A stretch of 64,000 nt of DNA, taken from Mycobacterium sp. 852013-50091_SCH5140682. Lineage in GTDB: Bacteria; Actinomycetota; Actinomycetes; Mycobacteriales; Mycobacteriaceae. The notes under the pieces are model-generated. The model searched no databases and was not told where the DNA came from. It saw only the letters and a program-made list of their open reading frames with translations. Numbering within the stretch: the first letter of the stretch is position 1; each line of letters starts with the position of its first letter. The stretch spans positions 1-64,000 of the forward strand of contig NZ_LZTB01000097.1 of assembly GCF_001665685.1 (NCBI RefSeq), given 5' to 3'. The position numbers and the translations under genes were made by a program. Shown piece after piece: positions 43,308-51,501 of the stretch.

Positions 43308-44168
43308 TTACTTCTGCAGCGTGAACTGGTGGACGCTGATGTGACCCGAGGCGAAGTACTTCTGGCACCCGTTGAGGTACTTGTCGTAGCGGTCGTAGAC
43401 CTCTTGGCCCTGGATCGCGATGGCCTCGTCCTTGTGGGCCTCGAGCGCGTCGGCCCAGATCTTGAGGGTCCGGACGTAGTGCGGGCCGATCTCCTGCAGC
43501 TGGGTGATCTTGAACCCGGCTTCGGTGGCCTTCTCCTGCTCCATCTCCACCGAGGGCAGCCGGCCGCCGGGGAAGATCTCGGTCATGATGAACCGGGCGA
43601 AGCGGGCGTCCTCGAACGTCATGTGCAGGCCGAGTTTCTGGCCTTGACGCAGATCGAACCCGGTGATGTTGTGCAGAAGCATGGTGCCGTCGTCGGGCAG
43701 CGCGTCATAGGCCATCTTGAAGAAGGCCGGGTAGCGGTCGAATCCGAAGTGCTCGAACGCGCCGATCGACACGATGCGGTCGACCTTGTCCTCGAACTCT
43801 TCCCAGCCCTGCAGGCGCACCTCGACCTTGCGGTCGGTGGGGACCTTCGCGAGCTTCTTGATGGCGTACTCGCGCTGCTCGCCGGACAGGGTCAGGCCGA
43901 TGACGTTGACGTCGTACTTCTCGATGGCCCGCGCCATGCAGGCGCCCCACCCGCAGCCGACGTCGAGCAGCGTCATGCCGGGTTCCAGGCCGAGCTTGCC
44001 CAGCGCCAGGTCGAACTTGGCGATCTGCGCCTCGTCGCCGGTCATGTCTTCGCGTTCGAAGTACCCGCACGTGTAGCCCATTGTCGGGCCGAGGAACAGT
44101 TCATAGAATTCATTCGAAATGTCGTAGATCGACTGCAGTTCTTCGTATTTCGGCGTCAATTCTGACAT
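43308..44168 (-). CDS. Mycolic acid cyclopropane synthase/methyltransferase family protein
   Basis: A 286-residue SAM-dependent methyltransferase: LDVGCGWGA (SAM motif I) at about 69-77, then VDRIVSIGAFEHFGFDRY and FIMTEIFPGGRLPS, the conserved lipid/bicarbonate-site region of the CmaA/MmaA/UmaA group. It modifies double bonds in meromycolate chains (cyclopropane, methyl branch or keto/methoxy precursor). Its sequence is nearest in feel to UmaA; which reaction it does is not decidable here. It sits in the usual mma locus, upstream of nothing else on this strand and after a 196-base gap from the second methyltransferase. Confidence 0.85.
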   Translation of the reverse strand: MSELTPKYEELQSIYDISNEFYELFLGPTMGYTCGYFEREDMTGDEAQIAKFDLALGKLGLEPGMTLLDVGCGWGACMARAIEKYDVNVIGLTLSGEQREYAIKKLAKVPTDRKVEVRLQGWEEFEDKVDRIVSIGAFEHFGFDRYPAFFKMAYDALPDDGTMLLHNITGFDLRQGQKLGLHMTFEDARFARFIMTEIFPGGRLPSVEMEQEKATEAGFKITQLQEIGPHYVRTLKIWADALEAHKDEAIAIQGQEVYDRYDKYLNGCQKYFASGHISVHQFTLQK

Positions 44169-44364
44169 GTTCGAAATTACTCCAAGCGTATAGATTTCCC
44201 TCGCGAAAAGTCAGCCTACAGCAGGTCAAGGCCGGTAGGCCTCGACTGCTGTCAACGAATTGACCTGGCAAACATGTGATGGGCGCCACGTTGCCTGCCG
44301 CATCATCGGTGCCAGCGGGAATCTGATTGCGTGCGGCGTGGTAGCGAAGCTTGAGGCGACACGC

Positions 44365-45237
44365 CTAGCGCTGCAGAGTGAACTGGTTTACGTCGATGTA
44401 GCCGATCCGGAACGCGTTCGCGCAGCCGGTCAGGTAGTGCATGTACCGGTCGAAGACCTCTTCCGACTGGATCGCGATGGCCTCGTCACGGTGGTCCTGC
44501 AGCGCCGCCGCCCACAGGTCCAAGGTGCGTGCGTAGTGCGATTGCAGCGACTGCCTGCGGGTCAGGGTGAACCCCGCCTGTCCAGCGTGTTCTTCGACCA
44601 TCTCGATGGTCGGGAGACGCCCGCCCGGGAAGATCTCGGTGACGATGAACCTGATGAACCGGGCCATATCGAACGTCAGCGGGATACCGCGCTCCTGCGC
44701 CTGCTTGGGATGCAGGCCGGTGATGGTGTGCAGCAGCATCACGCCGTCGGGTGGCAGCGCGTTGTGGGCGAACCGGAAGAAGTCGGCGTAGCGCTCGTGG
44801 CCGAAATGCTCGAAGGCGCCGATCGACACGATGCGGTCCACCGGTTCGTCGAACTGCTCCCAACCACTGAGCAACACGCGCTTGTTGCGCGGGCTGTCCG
44901 AAGCGTCGAACAACTGCTGCACGTGGGCCAGCTGATTGCGGCTCAGTGTGAGGCCGACGACGTTGACGTCGTAACGCTCCAGCGCGCGCATCATCGTTGC
45001 GCCCCAACCACATCCGACGTCGAGCAAGGTCATGCCGGGCTGCAGCCCCAACTTGCCGAGGGACAGATCGATCTTCGCCAGCTGGGCCTCGTCCAGTGAC
45101 ATGTCCTCGCGTTCGAAGTACGCGCAGCTGTAGGTCCTGCTGGAATCCAGGAACAGGGCGAAGAAGTCGTCGGACAGGTCGTAATGGGCCTGTACGTCTT
45201 CGAATTTCGGCGTGAGCTTGGCCGGATGTTTGGCCAT
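44365..45237 (-). CDS. mmaA2: Mycolic acid methyltransferase, MmaA2-like
   Basis: A 290-residue SAM-dependent mycolate methyltransferase. Motifs FEDVQAHYDLSDDFFALF, LLDVGCGWGATMMRALERYD, RIVSIGAFEHFGHERY and LTRRQSLQSHYARTLDLWAA match MmaA2 and MmaA1-type enzymes closely. It should form a proximal cyclopropane or related group on alpha- or keto-mycolates. The ATG at 45237 gives the family N-terminus; an upstream start at 45282 is unlikely. The neighbour downstream is the other methyltransferase and upstream is lipG, as in M. tuberculosis. The exact symbol is tentative. Confidence 0.82.
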   Translation of the reverse strand: MAKHPAKLTPKFEDVQAHYDLSDDFFALFLDSSRTYSCAYFEREDMSLDEAQLAKIDLSLGKLGLQPGMTLLDVGCGWGATMMRALERYDVNVVGLTLSRNQLAHVQQLFDASDSPRNKRVLLSGWEQFDEPVDRIVSIGAFEHFGHERYADFFRFAHNALPPDGVMLLHTITGLHPKQAQERGIPLTFDMARFIRFIVTEIFPGGRLPTIEMVEEHAGQAGFTLTRRQSLQSHYARTLDLWAAALQDHRDEAIAIQSEEVFDRYMHYLTGCANAFRIGYIDVNQFTLQR

Positions 45238-45394
45238 GGTGTTGCCTCTCGGAGCCGTCCGAGGGCTGCGCCGCATCACCATTTGATGAGTCCACCCCAG
45301 ACTGCAGCAAAGCCTAAACCGGCATCAGCCAGCTACCGAGCTTCGCCGGCCCGGCAAATGCGTAATCGGAGGAGTCTTGTTGCAAACTCACGAA

Positions 45395-46300
45395 CTAGCT
45401 CATGCAGGAGAAGTTCGTCTTGAGCTCACCGACGACCTCGTCCCACACCGGTTCAGGTAGCTCGTGCCCCATGCCGTCGATCAAGACCAGCCGGGCGCCT
45501 GCGATCGCCTTGGCCACGGCGCGTCCACCGAACGGTCGCATCAACCTGTCCGCGAGGCCGTGGATGACCACAGTGGGTGCCGTGATGTGTCGGTCGTAGT
45601 GCAACAGGCTGCCGCTACCGAGGATCGCGGCGAAATGCCGCGCAATGCCCGCCGGGTAGTACGACCGGTCGTAGAGTTCCGCCGCCTCAGAGCGCATCTG
45701 GTCGTCGGGCGTCGGGTAGGCCGGGCTGCCGTTGAGCTTGCCGAGCCGAACGGCGTTGTCGATGATGGCATCTCGCGTCGAACCCGGCGGCGGGCCGGTG
45801 ATCAACGACAGCAGCTGCTTGACCCCCGGCGGCGGCAGGAGCGCCTTGTTGTTACTGGAGAAGATCACCGCAAGGGTCTTGGTCCGGTGCTGATACTGCG
45901 CGGCGAAAACCTGCGCGATCATCCCGCCCATCGAGCCGCCGACGATGTGTGCGCTGTCGATGCCGAGGTGGTCGAGCAGGGCCGCGGCGTCGTCGGCGAT
46001 GTCCTCAAGTGTGTACACCGACGGGCTGCGCAATCCCAGGAATGAGCGGGCCATCCGGAACGACAACGGGGTGTCGACGCGCTGCCCGGACAACTTGCTC
46101 GACAGCCCAACGTCGCGATTGTCATAGCGGATGACGCGGAGCCCCTGGTTGACCAGCTTTTCGCAGAAACCGTTGCGCCACAACAACAACTGCGCGCCCA
46201 GACCCATGATCAGCAGGACCGCGGGGTCGTTCGGATCGCCCATGTCCTCGTAATAGATGTCGAGGTCGCCGGACTTCGCATAGCCGGTACGCACTTGCAT
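45395..46300 (-). CDS. lipG: Alpha/beta-hydrolase LipG
   Basis: A 301-residue alpha/beta-hydrolase with nucleophile GGSMGG (Ser about 126), an Asp in HGLADRLM and the final His in GMGHELP. M. tuberculosis LipG has phospholipase/thioesterase activity. The gene sits between mma genes and the ABC1 kinase gene as in M. tuberculosis. The ATG at 46300 overlaps the stop of a 10-codon micro-ORF that follows the kinase gene. Confidence 0.9.
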   Translation of the reverse strand: MQVRTGYAKSGDLDIYYEDMGDPNDPAVLLIMGLGAQLLLWRNGFCEKLVNQGLRVIRYDNRDVGLSSKLSGQRVDTPLSFRMARSFLGLRSPSVYTLEDIADDAAALLDHLGIDSAHIVGGSMGGMIAQVFAAQYQHRTKTLAVIFSSNNKALLPPPGVKQLLSLITGPPPGSTRDAIIDNAVRLGKLNGSPAYPTPDDQMRSEAAELYDRSYYPAGIARHFAAILGSGSLLHYDRHITAPTVVIHGLADRLMRPFGGRAVAKAIAGARLVLIDGMGHELPEPVWDEVVGELKTNFSCMS

Positions 46301-46332
46301 CAATACTCCTCGCGTGAGCGCTCGTCGGCCAT
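46300..46332 (-). other. 10-codon micro-ORF bridging the ABC1 gene and lipG
   Basis: Immediately after the kinase stop TAG, an ATG opens MADERSREEY, whose TGA overlaps the lipG ATG as TGATG. The codons include GAGGAG, which serves as the lipG ribosome site. The same layout (10 codons, TGATG) recurs at 58444-58508. Confidence 0.6.
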
Positions 46333-47697
46333 CTACGCGTCGGCCCCGTCGATGTCCTTGTGCTCCCGGCTGATATCCACCATGAAATTGGCGAAATAGC
46401 CGGTGAGCTGCGGATCGCTCATCATCTGCCACTTGGGGGCGAGGAGCTTCATGTACCGCTCGACGTAGAGGAACTGTTTGCCGATGAGCACGAGCTCGCG
46501 GGGCAGCTTGACGTCGTACGCATCGGCCAGCGCCGAGAGCTGCCTGCCGATTTCCGCATAGGACATATCGCCCAGCGACTTCATGGTCAGCGGGGTGGCG
46601 AACGCCTCGAGGTCCTTGGCAGCGTCACCCTCGGGCTTGACGGTGCCCACCGCGCCCATCAACACCACGATCTTGCCCGCCGCGGCATGGTCCTTCTTGA
46701 CCAGCAGGGCGTACACGAGCTCGCGCAACAGCCAGCGGGTACGCGGATCGATACGGCCCATGATGCCGAAGTCGAAGAACACGATCTTGCCGTCGTGATC
46801 CACATACAGGTTGCCTGCGTGCAGGTCGCCGTGGAACAGGCCGTGCTTGAGGCCACCCTCGAAAACGCTGAACAGCAGCGCCTTCACCAGTTCCGTACCG
46901 TCGAAACCGGCCTTACGGATGGCAGCCACGTCGTCGATGCGAATGCCGGCCACGCGTTCCATCGTCAGCACCCGCTGGCTGGTCAGGTCCCAATACACCT
47001 GCGGCACCCGGATGTTCTCGCCGAGCGGCGATGCGTGCATGTGCGACACCCACGCGTCCATAGACTGGGCTTCCAGCCGGAAGTCGAGCTCCTCGGCGAG
47101 GTTGTCGGCGAAGTCGGCCACCACGTCCTGTGCCGAGAGCCGGCGGCCCAGCTTGGCCAGCTCGACGATCTGTGCGCCGCGCTTGAGGATCTGCAGATCG
47201 GCGGCGACGCGACGGCGGATACCCGGCCGCTGGATCTTGACCACCACCTCCTCGCCGGAGTGCAGGGTCGCGTAGTGCACCTGGGCGATCGAGGCCGAGG
47301 CGAACGGCTTCTCGTCGAACGACTGGAACAGGTTCTGCGGATCGTCGCCGAGCTCTTCTTTGAACAGCTTGCGTACCGCGTCCGCGTCGGCGGGCGGCAC
47401 CCGGTCCAGCAGGCTGCGGAACTCGCGACTCAGCGGTTCACCGAAGGCGCCGGGGCTGGACGCGATGATCTGCCCGAACTTGACGTAGGTGGGGCCGAGA
47501 TCGGAGAACGTCTGCGGGACCTGCCTGATGATCTTCTGCTGCAGAGAGCCCTTGCCGAGGAGGTTGGTGACCACGCGGGCGCCCGTGCGGGTGATCTGCC
47601 AACCCGTCGCGCCGATGCGTGCGGCCTCGACCGGCAGGGGCACCCGATCCAGTTTGGCTCCCTCGCGCTGTTTTGTTTTCGAGGGGGGAGTGCTCAT
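46333..47697 (-). CDS. ABC1/UbiB-family atypical kinase
   Basis: A 454-residue ABC1-type protein (Rv0647c position). Kinase-like motifs: KFGQ (the KxGQ hallmark) at about 73, ASIAQVHYA, VVVKIQRPG, HGDLHAGN (catalytic loop) and FFDFG. Members support isoprenoid quinone or lipid handling, with ATPase rather than ordinary kinase action. A hydrophobic C-terminal segment is short. Downstream is lipG through a micro-ORF. Confidence 0.9.
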   Translation of the reverse strand: MSTPPSKTKQREGAKLDRVPLPVEAARIGATGWQITRTGARVVTNLLGKGSLQQKIIRQVPQTFSDLGPTYVKFGQIIASSPGAFGEPLSREFRSLLDRVPPADADAVRKLFKEELGDDPQNLFQSFDEKPFASASIAQVHYATLHSGEEVVVKIQRPGIRRRVAADLQILKRGAQIVELAKLGRRLSAQDVVADFADNLAEELDFRLEAQSMDAWVSHMHASPLGENIRVPQVYWDLTSQRVLTMERVAGIRIDDVAAIRKAGFDGTELVKALLFSVFEGGLKHGLFHGDLHAGNLYVDHDGKIVFFDFGIMGRIDPRTRWLLRELVYALLVKKDHAAAGKIVVLMGAVGTVKPEGDAAKDLEAFATPLTMKSLGDMSYAEIGRQLSALADAYDVKLPRELVLIGKQFLYVERYMKLLAPKWQMMSDPQLTGYFANFMVDISREHKDIDGADA

Positions 47698-47808
47698 TAG
47701 GGCAGTGTCTCAAAACCGCCGGTACCGCCAAAAATGGGTGTGCTGTGTATCACAAGGACGCGACGTGAGCAGAATGCGCAGAACCTCAAGATCGCTGGTT
47801 AGGCCCGC

Positions 47809-47820
47809 TTGTGAGCACAA
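47809..47820 (+). promoter_or_regulatory. TTGTG-palindrome upstream of the MHS transporter
   Basis: TTGTGAGCACAA (47809-47820), followed by CCGCG, GGTGGCC and CGTAGCTTCA. The same set of elements in the same order lies before the His-rich protein gene at 49303, so both are probably controlled by one factor. Confidence 0.55.
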
Positions 47821-47880
47821 CCGCGCGATCGGTGGCCGCGCTTCGTAGCTTCAGCCCAAACAACCCGCTGAGGAGCGAAA

Positions 47881-49173
47881 ATGGCCACGATTCTGCAGGA
47901 ATCCCAGGGCACCCCGATGAAGCGCGTGGCGATGGCCAGCTTTGTCGGATCTGCCATCGAGTACTACGACTTCTACATTTACGGCACGGCGGCGGCGCTG
48001 GTGTTCCCGAAGGTGTTCTTCCCGCATCTCGGTATGACGATGGCAACCGTCGCGTCGATGGCGACCTTCGCGGCGGCATTTCTGTCGCGGCCGCTGGGTG
48101 CGGCGTTCTTCGGGCATTTCGGTGACCGGCTGGGCCGCAAGTCGACGCTGATCGCCACCTTGTTGATCATGGGCCTGTCCACGGTCGCTGTCGGCACGGT
48201 TCCCAGTGCGGCGACGATCGGCATGGCCGCGCCGCTGATCCTGCTGACCCTGCGGCTCGTGCAGGGATTCGCGGTCGGTGGCGAATGGGCAGGTGCCGCG
48301 TTGCTGTCGGCCGAGTACGCACCGCCGGCCGCGCGGGGCCGCTACGGCATGTTCACCCAGATGGGGGTGGGCAGCGGACTGGTCATGAGCAGCCTGCTGT
48401 TCCTCGCGGTGAACAAGACCATCGGCGAATCCAGCCACGCCTTCGTCGTGTGGGGCTGGCGGATCCCGTTCCTCTTCAGCGCAGTGCTGGTGGTCATCGC
48501 GCTCTATGTCCGGCTCAACGTCGCTGAGACACCGGTGTTCGCCGGCCAGGTCCGCGGCGATGCGCCGGTCACACCGCTGACCGCACTGCTGCGCAGCCAG
48601 CGGCGCGAAGTGCTTCTGGCCGCGGGCAGCATGATCGGATTCTTCGCGTTGGGCTACATGGCCAATGCGTATCTGATGAGCTATGCCCATACCCGCGTCG
48701 GCTTTTCGCCGAACCTGATCCTGCAGGTGGGTCTGCTCGGCGGAGTGATCGTGGTGGTGTTCAACGCGCTGAGCGCTGTGCTGAGCGACAGATTCGGCCG
48801 GCGCCGCGTCATCATGGTGGCGTTGGCCGTCGGGGTCCCGTGGACGTTCGTCGTGCTTCCGCTGATCGACACCGGCGATGCGGCGTTGTTCACGCTCGCC
48901 ATGTCGGGTACCTATGCGGTCGCCGCGAGTTCGTACGGGCCGATGGCGGCCTTCATACCGGAGATTTTCCGCACCAGGTACCGCTACAGCGGTGCCGGTC
49001 TGTCCCTGAACCTCGCGGGGCTGATCGGCGGCGCGGTGCCGACGATCGTCGCGGCGCCGCTGCTGGCCACCTGGGGCACAGCGGCTGTCGGTGCCATGAT
49101 GGCCGGCGTCGTCCTGGTCAGTCTGGTCTGCACGTTCGCCCTGCCGGAAACGAAAGGTGCTGTTCTGCAGTAG
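47881..49173 (+). CDS. MHS-family (ShiA-like) major facilitator transporter
   Basis: A 430-residue MFS protein with 12 predicted membrane helices. The start AMASFVGSAIEYYDFYIYGT is the metabolite:H+ symporter (MHS) signature, with GDRLGRKSTL between helices 2 and 3, RLVQGFAVGGEWAGAALL in helix 5 and DRFGRRRVIM later. Relatives import shikimate, dicarboxylates or betaines; the substrate here is unknown. The ATG has GAGGAG upstream. A perfect palindromic terminator follows. Confidence 0.92.
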   Translation: MATILQESQGTPMKRVAMASFVGSAIEYYDFYIYGTAAALVFPKVFFPHLGMTMATVASMATFAAAFLSRPLGAAFFGHFGDRLGRKSTLIATLLIMGLSTVAVGTVPSAATIGMAAPLILLTLRLVQGFAVGGEWAGAALLSAEYAPPAARGRYGMFTQMGVGSGLVMSSLLFLAVNKTIGESSHAFVVWGWRIPFLFSAVLVVIALYVRLNVAETPVFAGQVRGDAPVTPLTALLRSQRREVLLAAGSMIGFFALGYMANAYLMSYAHTRVGFSPNLILQVGLLGGVIVVVFNALSAVLSDRFGRRRVIMVALAVGVPWTFVVLPLIDTGDAALFTLAMSGTYAVAASSYGPMAAFIPEIFRTRYRYSGAGLSLNLAGLIGGAVPTIVAAPLLATWGTAAVGAMMAGVVLVSLVCTFALPETKGAVLQ

Positions 49174-49197
49174 AAGTGCGCCTCACCGGGTCGCCGC

Positions 49198-49233
49198 TGA
49201 GCCCCTGCTCGATTCGAATCGAGCAGGGGCTCA
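49198..49233 (+). terminator. Perfect 36-bp palindrome after the MHS transporter
   Basis: TGAGCCCCTGCTCGATTC is directly followed by its reverse complement (49198-49233). It lacks a T-run, as is common in mycobacterial terminators. It shares the GAGCCCCTG stem with the terminator at 49701. Confidence 0.8.
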
Positions 49234-49302
49234 GTCGATTTGGCGGAAATCCAACGCCTGAGCACAATGCGCGAATCTCCGGAAAAGCGGATGTAGCGCG
49301 GG

Positions 49303-49314
49303 TTGTGCGCACAA
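49303..49314 (+). promoter_or_regulatory. TTGTG-palindrome upstream of the His-rich gene
   Basis: TTGTGCGCACAA (49303-49314), inside the 16-bp palindrome GGTTGTGCGCACAACC, then CCGCG, GGTGGCC and CGTAGTTTCA. It is the counterpart of the site at 47809. Confidence 0.6.
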
Positions 49315-49401
49315 CCGCGACACCGAGTTGGTGGCCCCGTAGTTTCATAGGCGTGACAGCGTCACAAGCAATCAAAACCCAACTCACACAGGAGAACTCA
49401 G

Positions 49402-49692
49402 ATGACCACCATCAACACCAAGTCCCGCTTCTTCGCCCGCTTCGTTGCGGCTCCGGTCGCCGCCGCAGGCATCCTGGGCGGTGCCGCCCTGGGGCTGGCC
49501 GCAGGCGCCAACGCCGATCCGGGTCCCTCGGATCACTCCCGCAGCTACTCGGTGGACTACCGGCACGATTCGGGCGAGCACCGCGAATACCGCGAGCATC
49601 GCGAGCACCGCGACTGGGGCTTCTGGGGCTTCTGGCCGTGGCACCACTGGGACCACTCCTTCTACGGCCACCGCGGCGAACACCGCAGCTGA
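49402..49692 (+). CDS. Small secreted His-rich protein
   Basis: A 96-residue protein with a signal peptide (FVAAPVAAAGILGGAALGLA, cleavage after ANA). The ~57-residue mature part is rich in His, Arg, Glu, Trp and Phe: GEHREYREHREHRDWGFWGF then PWHHWDHSFYGHRGEHRS, with about ten His. Metal binding is plausible; no known domain. The ATG follows AGGAGA. It shares a promoter motif with the transporter upstream and ends with a strong terminator. Confidence 0.75.
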   Translation: MTTINTKSRFFARFVAAPVAAAGILGGAALGLAAGANADPGPSDHSRSYSVDYRHDSGEHREYREHREHRDWGFWGFWPWHHWDHSFYGHRGEHRS

Positions 49693-49700
49693 CCCGCCCA

Positions 49701-49742
49701 ATACACTGAGCCCCTGGCCAACCGGCCAGGGGCTCAGTGTAT
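49701..49742. terminator. 19-bp perfect hairpin terminator
   Basis: ATACACTGAGCCCCTGGCC (49701-49719) pairs fully with 49724-49742 around an AACC loop. It ends both the His-rich gene and the convergent DUF2236 gene 11 bases away. Confidence 0.9.
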
Positions 49743-49752
49743 TTCGCGTGTC

Positions 49753-50760
49753 TCAGGCGAAGCTGCGCTCGACCTCCTCGCGGCTGCGGACCGGGTCGCT
49801 GCCCAATACGTACGACGGCTCGGTATGTGGTTCCAGAGCCGGATCTACGCCGTGGGCCACCCGCGTCTGGGCCTGGCGGAACTCCGGAATAGGCCCGGCC
49901 GCCAACTCCAGACCGTTGATGGTCGACCACACCAGGCCCCGCCGTGCGGTGCGCTCGATGATGTTGGGGGACTGGTGCGATATCAGTTGCATGGCCCATT
50001 TGGGCATGGTGTCGCGGATCGCCCAGTCGATCGCGCTCTGCGGCAGTGGCACATTCGGCCCGGTGGCCATGGCTACCCCGTGGGTGAGCGCGAGTTTGGG
50101 TAGGTAGGACTTGAGGCAGTCGAGCGTCTCGGCCTTGGTGGCGGGCAGGTCGGTGCCGCCGAGGGCGTGCCCGACGCGGATGAACTCGCCGTAGTAGCGG
50201 TCGAGTTTCTTGCCGCGCAACGGTTGTGGGTGGTACAGCTCGTGCGCGGTGGCCAGGCCCCAGACCACCGTTGCGTAATTCCAGCGCAACCAGTCGGGAT
50301 CGTCGGCGTCGTAGGGCGCGCCGTCCGGCCGGACGCCCTTGATGGTGTGGTGCATGGCCCGCACGGCCTTGGCGAGTCGTTCGGCGGTGTCGGTGGAGCC
50401 GTACGCAGTGCCTATGAAGAACGCGATCGAGTGGCCCAGGCGTACGGCGGCGCCCTTGGGGTCGATCTGCGGGATGGCCTGCCCGTCGTCGTCGCGCTTC
50501 ACCAGGCGCGAGTGGTGCATGCCCATCCAGTAGATCGACGGGTCGAGGCGCTCCAGGTAGGCCGCGCACTGCAACCCGAAGATCAGGGCGTGCATGTGGG
50601 AGTGCACATGCCACACCGCGCTGCCTGGGCCGAACCAACCCGGGTCACCCGTTGGCCCTTCGAAATCCATCCCGCGGAAATAGTTCCGGCGGATGTCGGC
50701 GTCGAATTTCTGATTCAGCCACTGCCCGACGAACTGGTGCGGCATGAACGGCACGGACAC
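49753..50760 (-). CDS. DUF2236 (MpaB-like) oxygenase-family protein
   Basis: A 335-residue DUF2236 protein, the family of latex-clearing protein Lcp and fungal MpaB, which are b-type heme proteins. Visible features: WFGPGSAVWHVHSHMHALIFG near 42-62, and TDTAERLAKAVRAMH, NYATVVWGLATAHELYHP. These His and Arg are candidate heme contacts. No signal peptide is seen. The GTG at 50760 has GGAGGAG upstream. It is divergent from a TetR gene with an operator-like gap. Confidence 0.85.
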   Translation of the reverse strand: MSVPFMPHQFVGQWLNQKFDADIRRNYFRGMDFEGPTGDPGWFGPGSAVWHVHSHMHALIFGLQCAAYLERLDPSIYWMGMHHSRLVKRDDDGQAIPQIDPKGAAVRLGHSIAFFIGTAYGSTDTAERLAKAVRAMHHTIKGVRPDGAPYDADDPDWLRWNYATVVWGLATAHELYHPQPLRGKKLDRYYGEFIRVGHALGGTDLPATKAETLDCLKSYLPKLALTHGVAMATGPNVPLPQSAIDWAIRDTMPKWAMQLISHQSPNIIERTARRGLVWSTINGLELAAGPIPEFRQAQTRVAHGVDPALEPHTEPSYVLGSDPVRSREEVERSFA

Positions 50761-50781
50761 GTGAGACTCCTCCGTGAAATC

Positions 50782-50816
50782 TGGCTACGGTTGTAACCAC
50801 AATACATTTTGGCTAC
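50782..50816. promoter_or_regulatory. TGGCTAC boxes between the DUF2236 and TetR genes
   Basis: TGGCTAC occurs at 50782-50788 and 50810-50816, with an inverted related half (GTAACCA) at 50793-50799 between them. They form two overlapping imperfect palindromes in the 83-base divergent gap, likely sites of the TetR protein. Confidence 0.5.
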
Positions 50817-50843
50817 ACCCGTGACCAGACTTACCCTGTACAG

Positions 50844-51443
50844 ATGTCGACTCCCACCCGGTGGGCGGGCGTGCCGCTGACGGACCGCCGTGCCGAACGC
50901 CGCGCGCAGCTGATCGACGCGGCGTTCGGCCTGTTCGGCGCGGGCGGTGAGGCCGCGCTGTCGGTGCGTTCGGTGTGCCGCGAGTGCGGCCTGAACACCC
51001 GCTACTTCTACGAGAGTTTCGCCGACACCGACGACCTGCTCGGCGCCGTCTACGACCAGGTGGCCGCGGCACTTGCGGCCGAACTCGAGAAGGCCATGGC
51101 GGGAGCGGGTGATTCGGTGCGGACGCGGACCCGCGCCGGGATCGCCGCGGTGCTGGGCTTCAGCTCCGCCGATCCGCGGCGCGGCCGCGTCTTGTTCACC
51201 GACGCCAGGGCCAACCCCGTGCTGGCGGCGCGTCGTACTGCCACCCACGATCTACTGCGCGAAGCGGTCCTGACCGAGGGCGGCCGGCTGCATCCCGGCT
51301 CGGACCCGGTGGCCGCTCAGGTCGGCGCCGCCATGTACACCGGCGCGATGGCCGAGCTGGCCCAGCAGTGGCTGGCCGGGCATCTCGGGGACGATCTCGA
51401 CGCCGTGGTCGAACACGCGCTGCGCCTCGTGTTGGGGCGTTAG
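50844..51443 (+). CDS. TetR-family regulator
   Basis: A 199-residue TetR protein: HTH in residues about 15-65 (AAFGLFGAGGEAALSVRSVC, then GLNTRYFYESFADTDDLLGA) and a helical C-terminal domain. It is divergent from the DUF2236 gene and likely represses it. The ligand is unknown. Confidence 0.88.
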   Translation: MSTPTRWAGVPLTDRRAERRAQLIDAAFGLFGAGGEAALSVRSVCRECGLNTRYFYESFADTDDLLGAVYDQVAAALAAELEKAMAGAGDSVRTRTRAGIAAVLGFSSADPRRGRVLFTDARANPVLAARRTATHDLLREAVLTEGGRLHPGSDPVAAQVGAAMYTGAMAELAQQWLAGHLGDDLDAVVEHALRLVLGR

Positions 51444-51452
51444 GGGCGCCAG

Positions 51453-51501
51453 TCAGACTTGGGCGGCGGGCCGCCAATCAGACTTGGGCGGCGGGCCGCC
51501 A
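51453..51501. repeat. 24-bp tandem duplication at the 3' end of a DinB gene
   Basis: A 24-base unit starting TCAGACTTGGGCGGC is present at 51453-51476 and 51478-51501. The second copy contains the DinB stop codon and last codons; the first is an extra copy downstream of the gene. Confidence 0.8.

Noticed and set aside
43214..44364. Horizontal transfer of the two mycolate methyltransferases
   Set aside because: They lie at the conserved mma locus with normal codon use; no sign of transfer.
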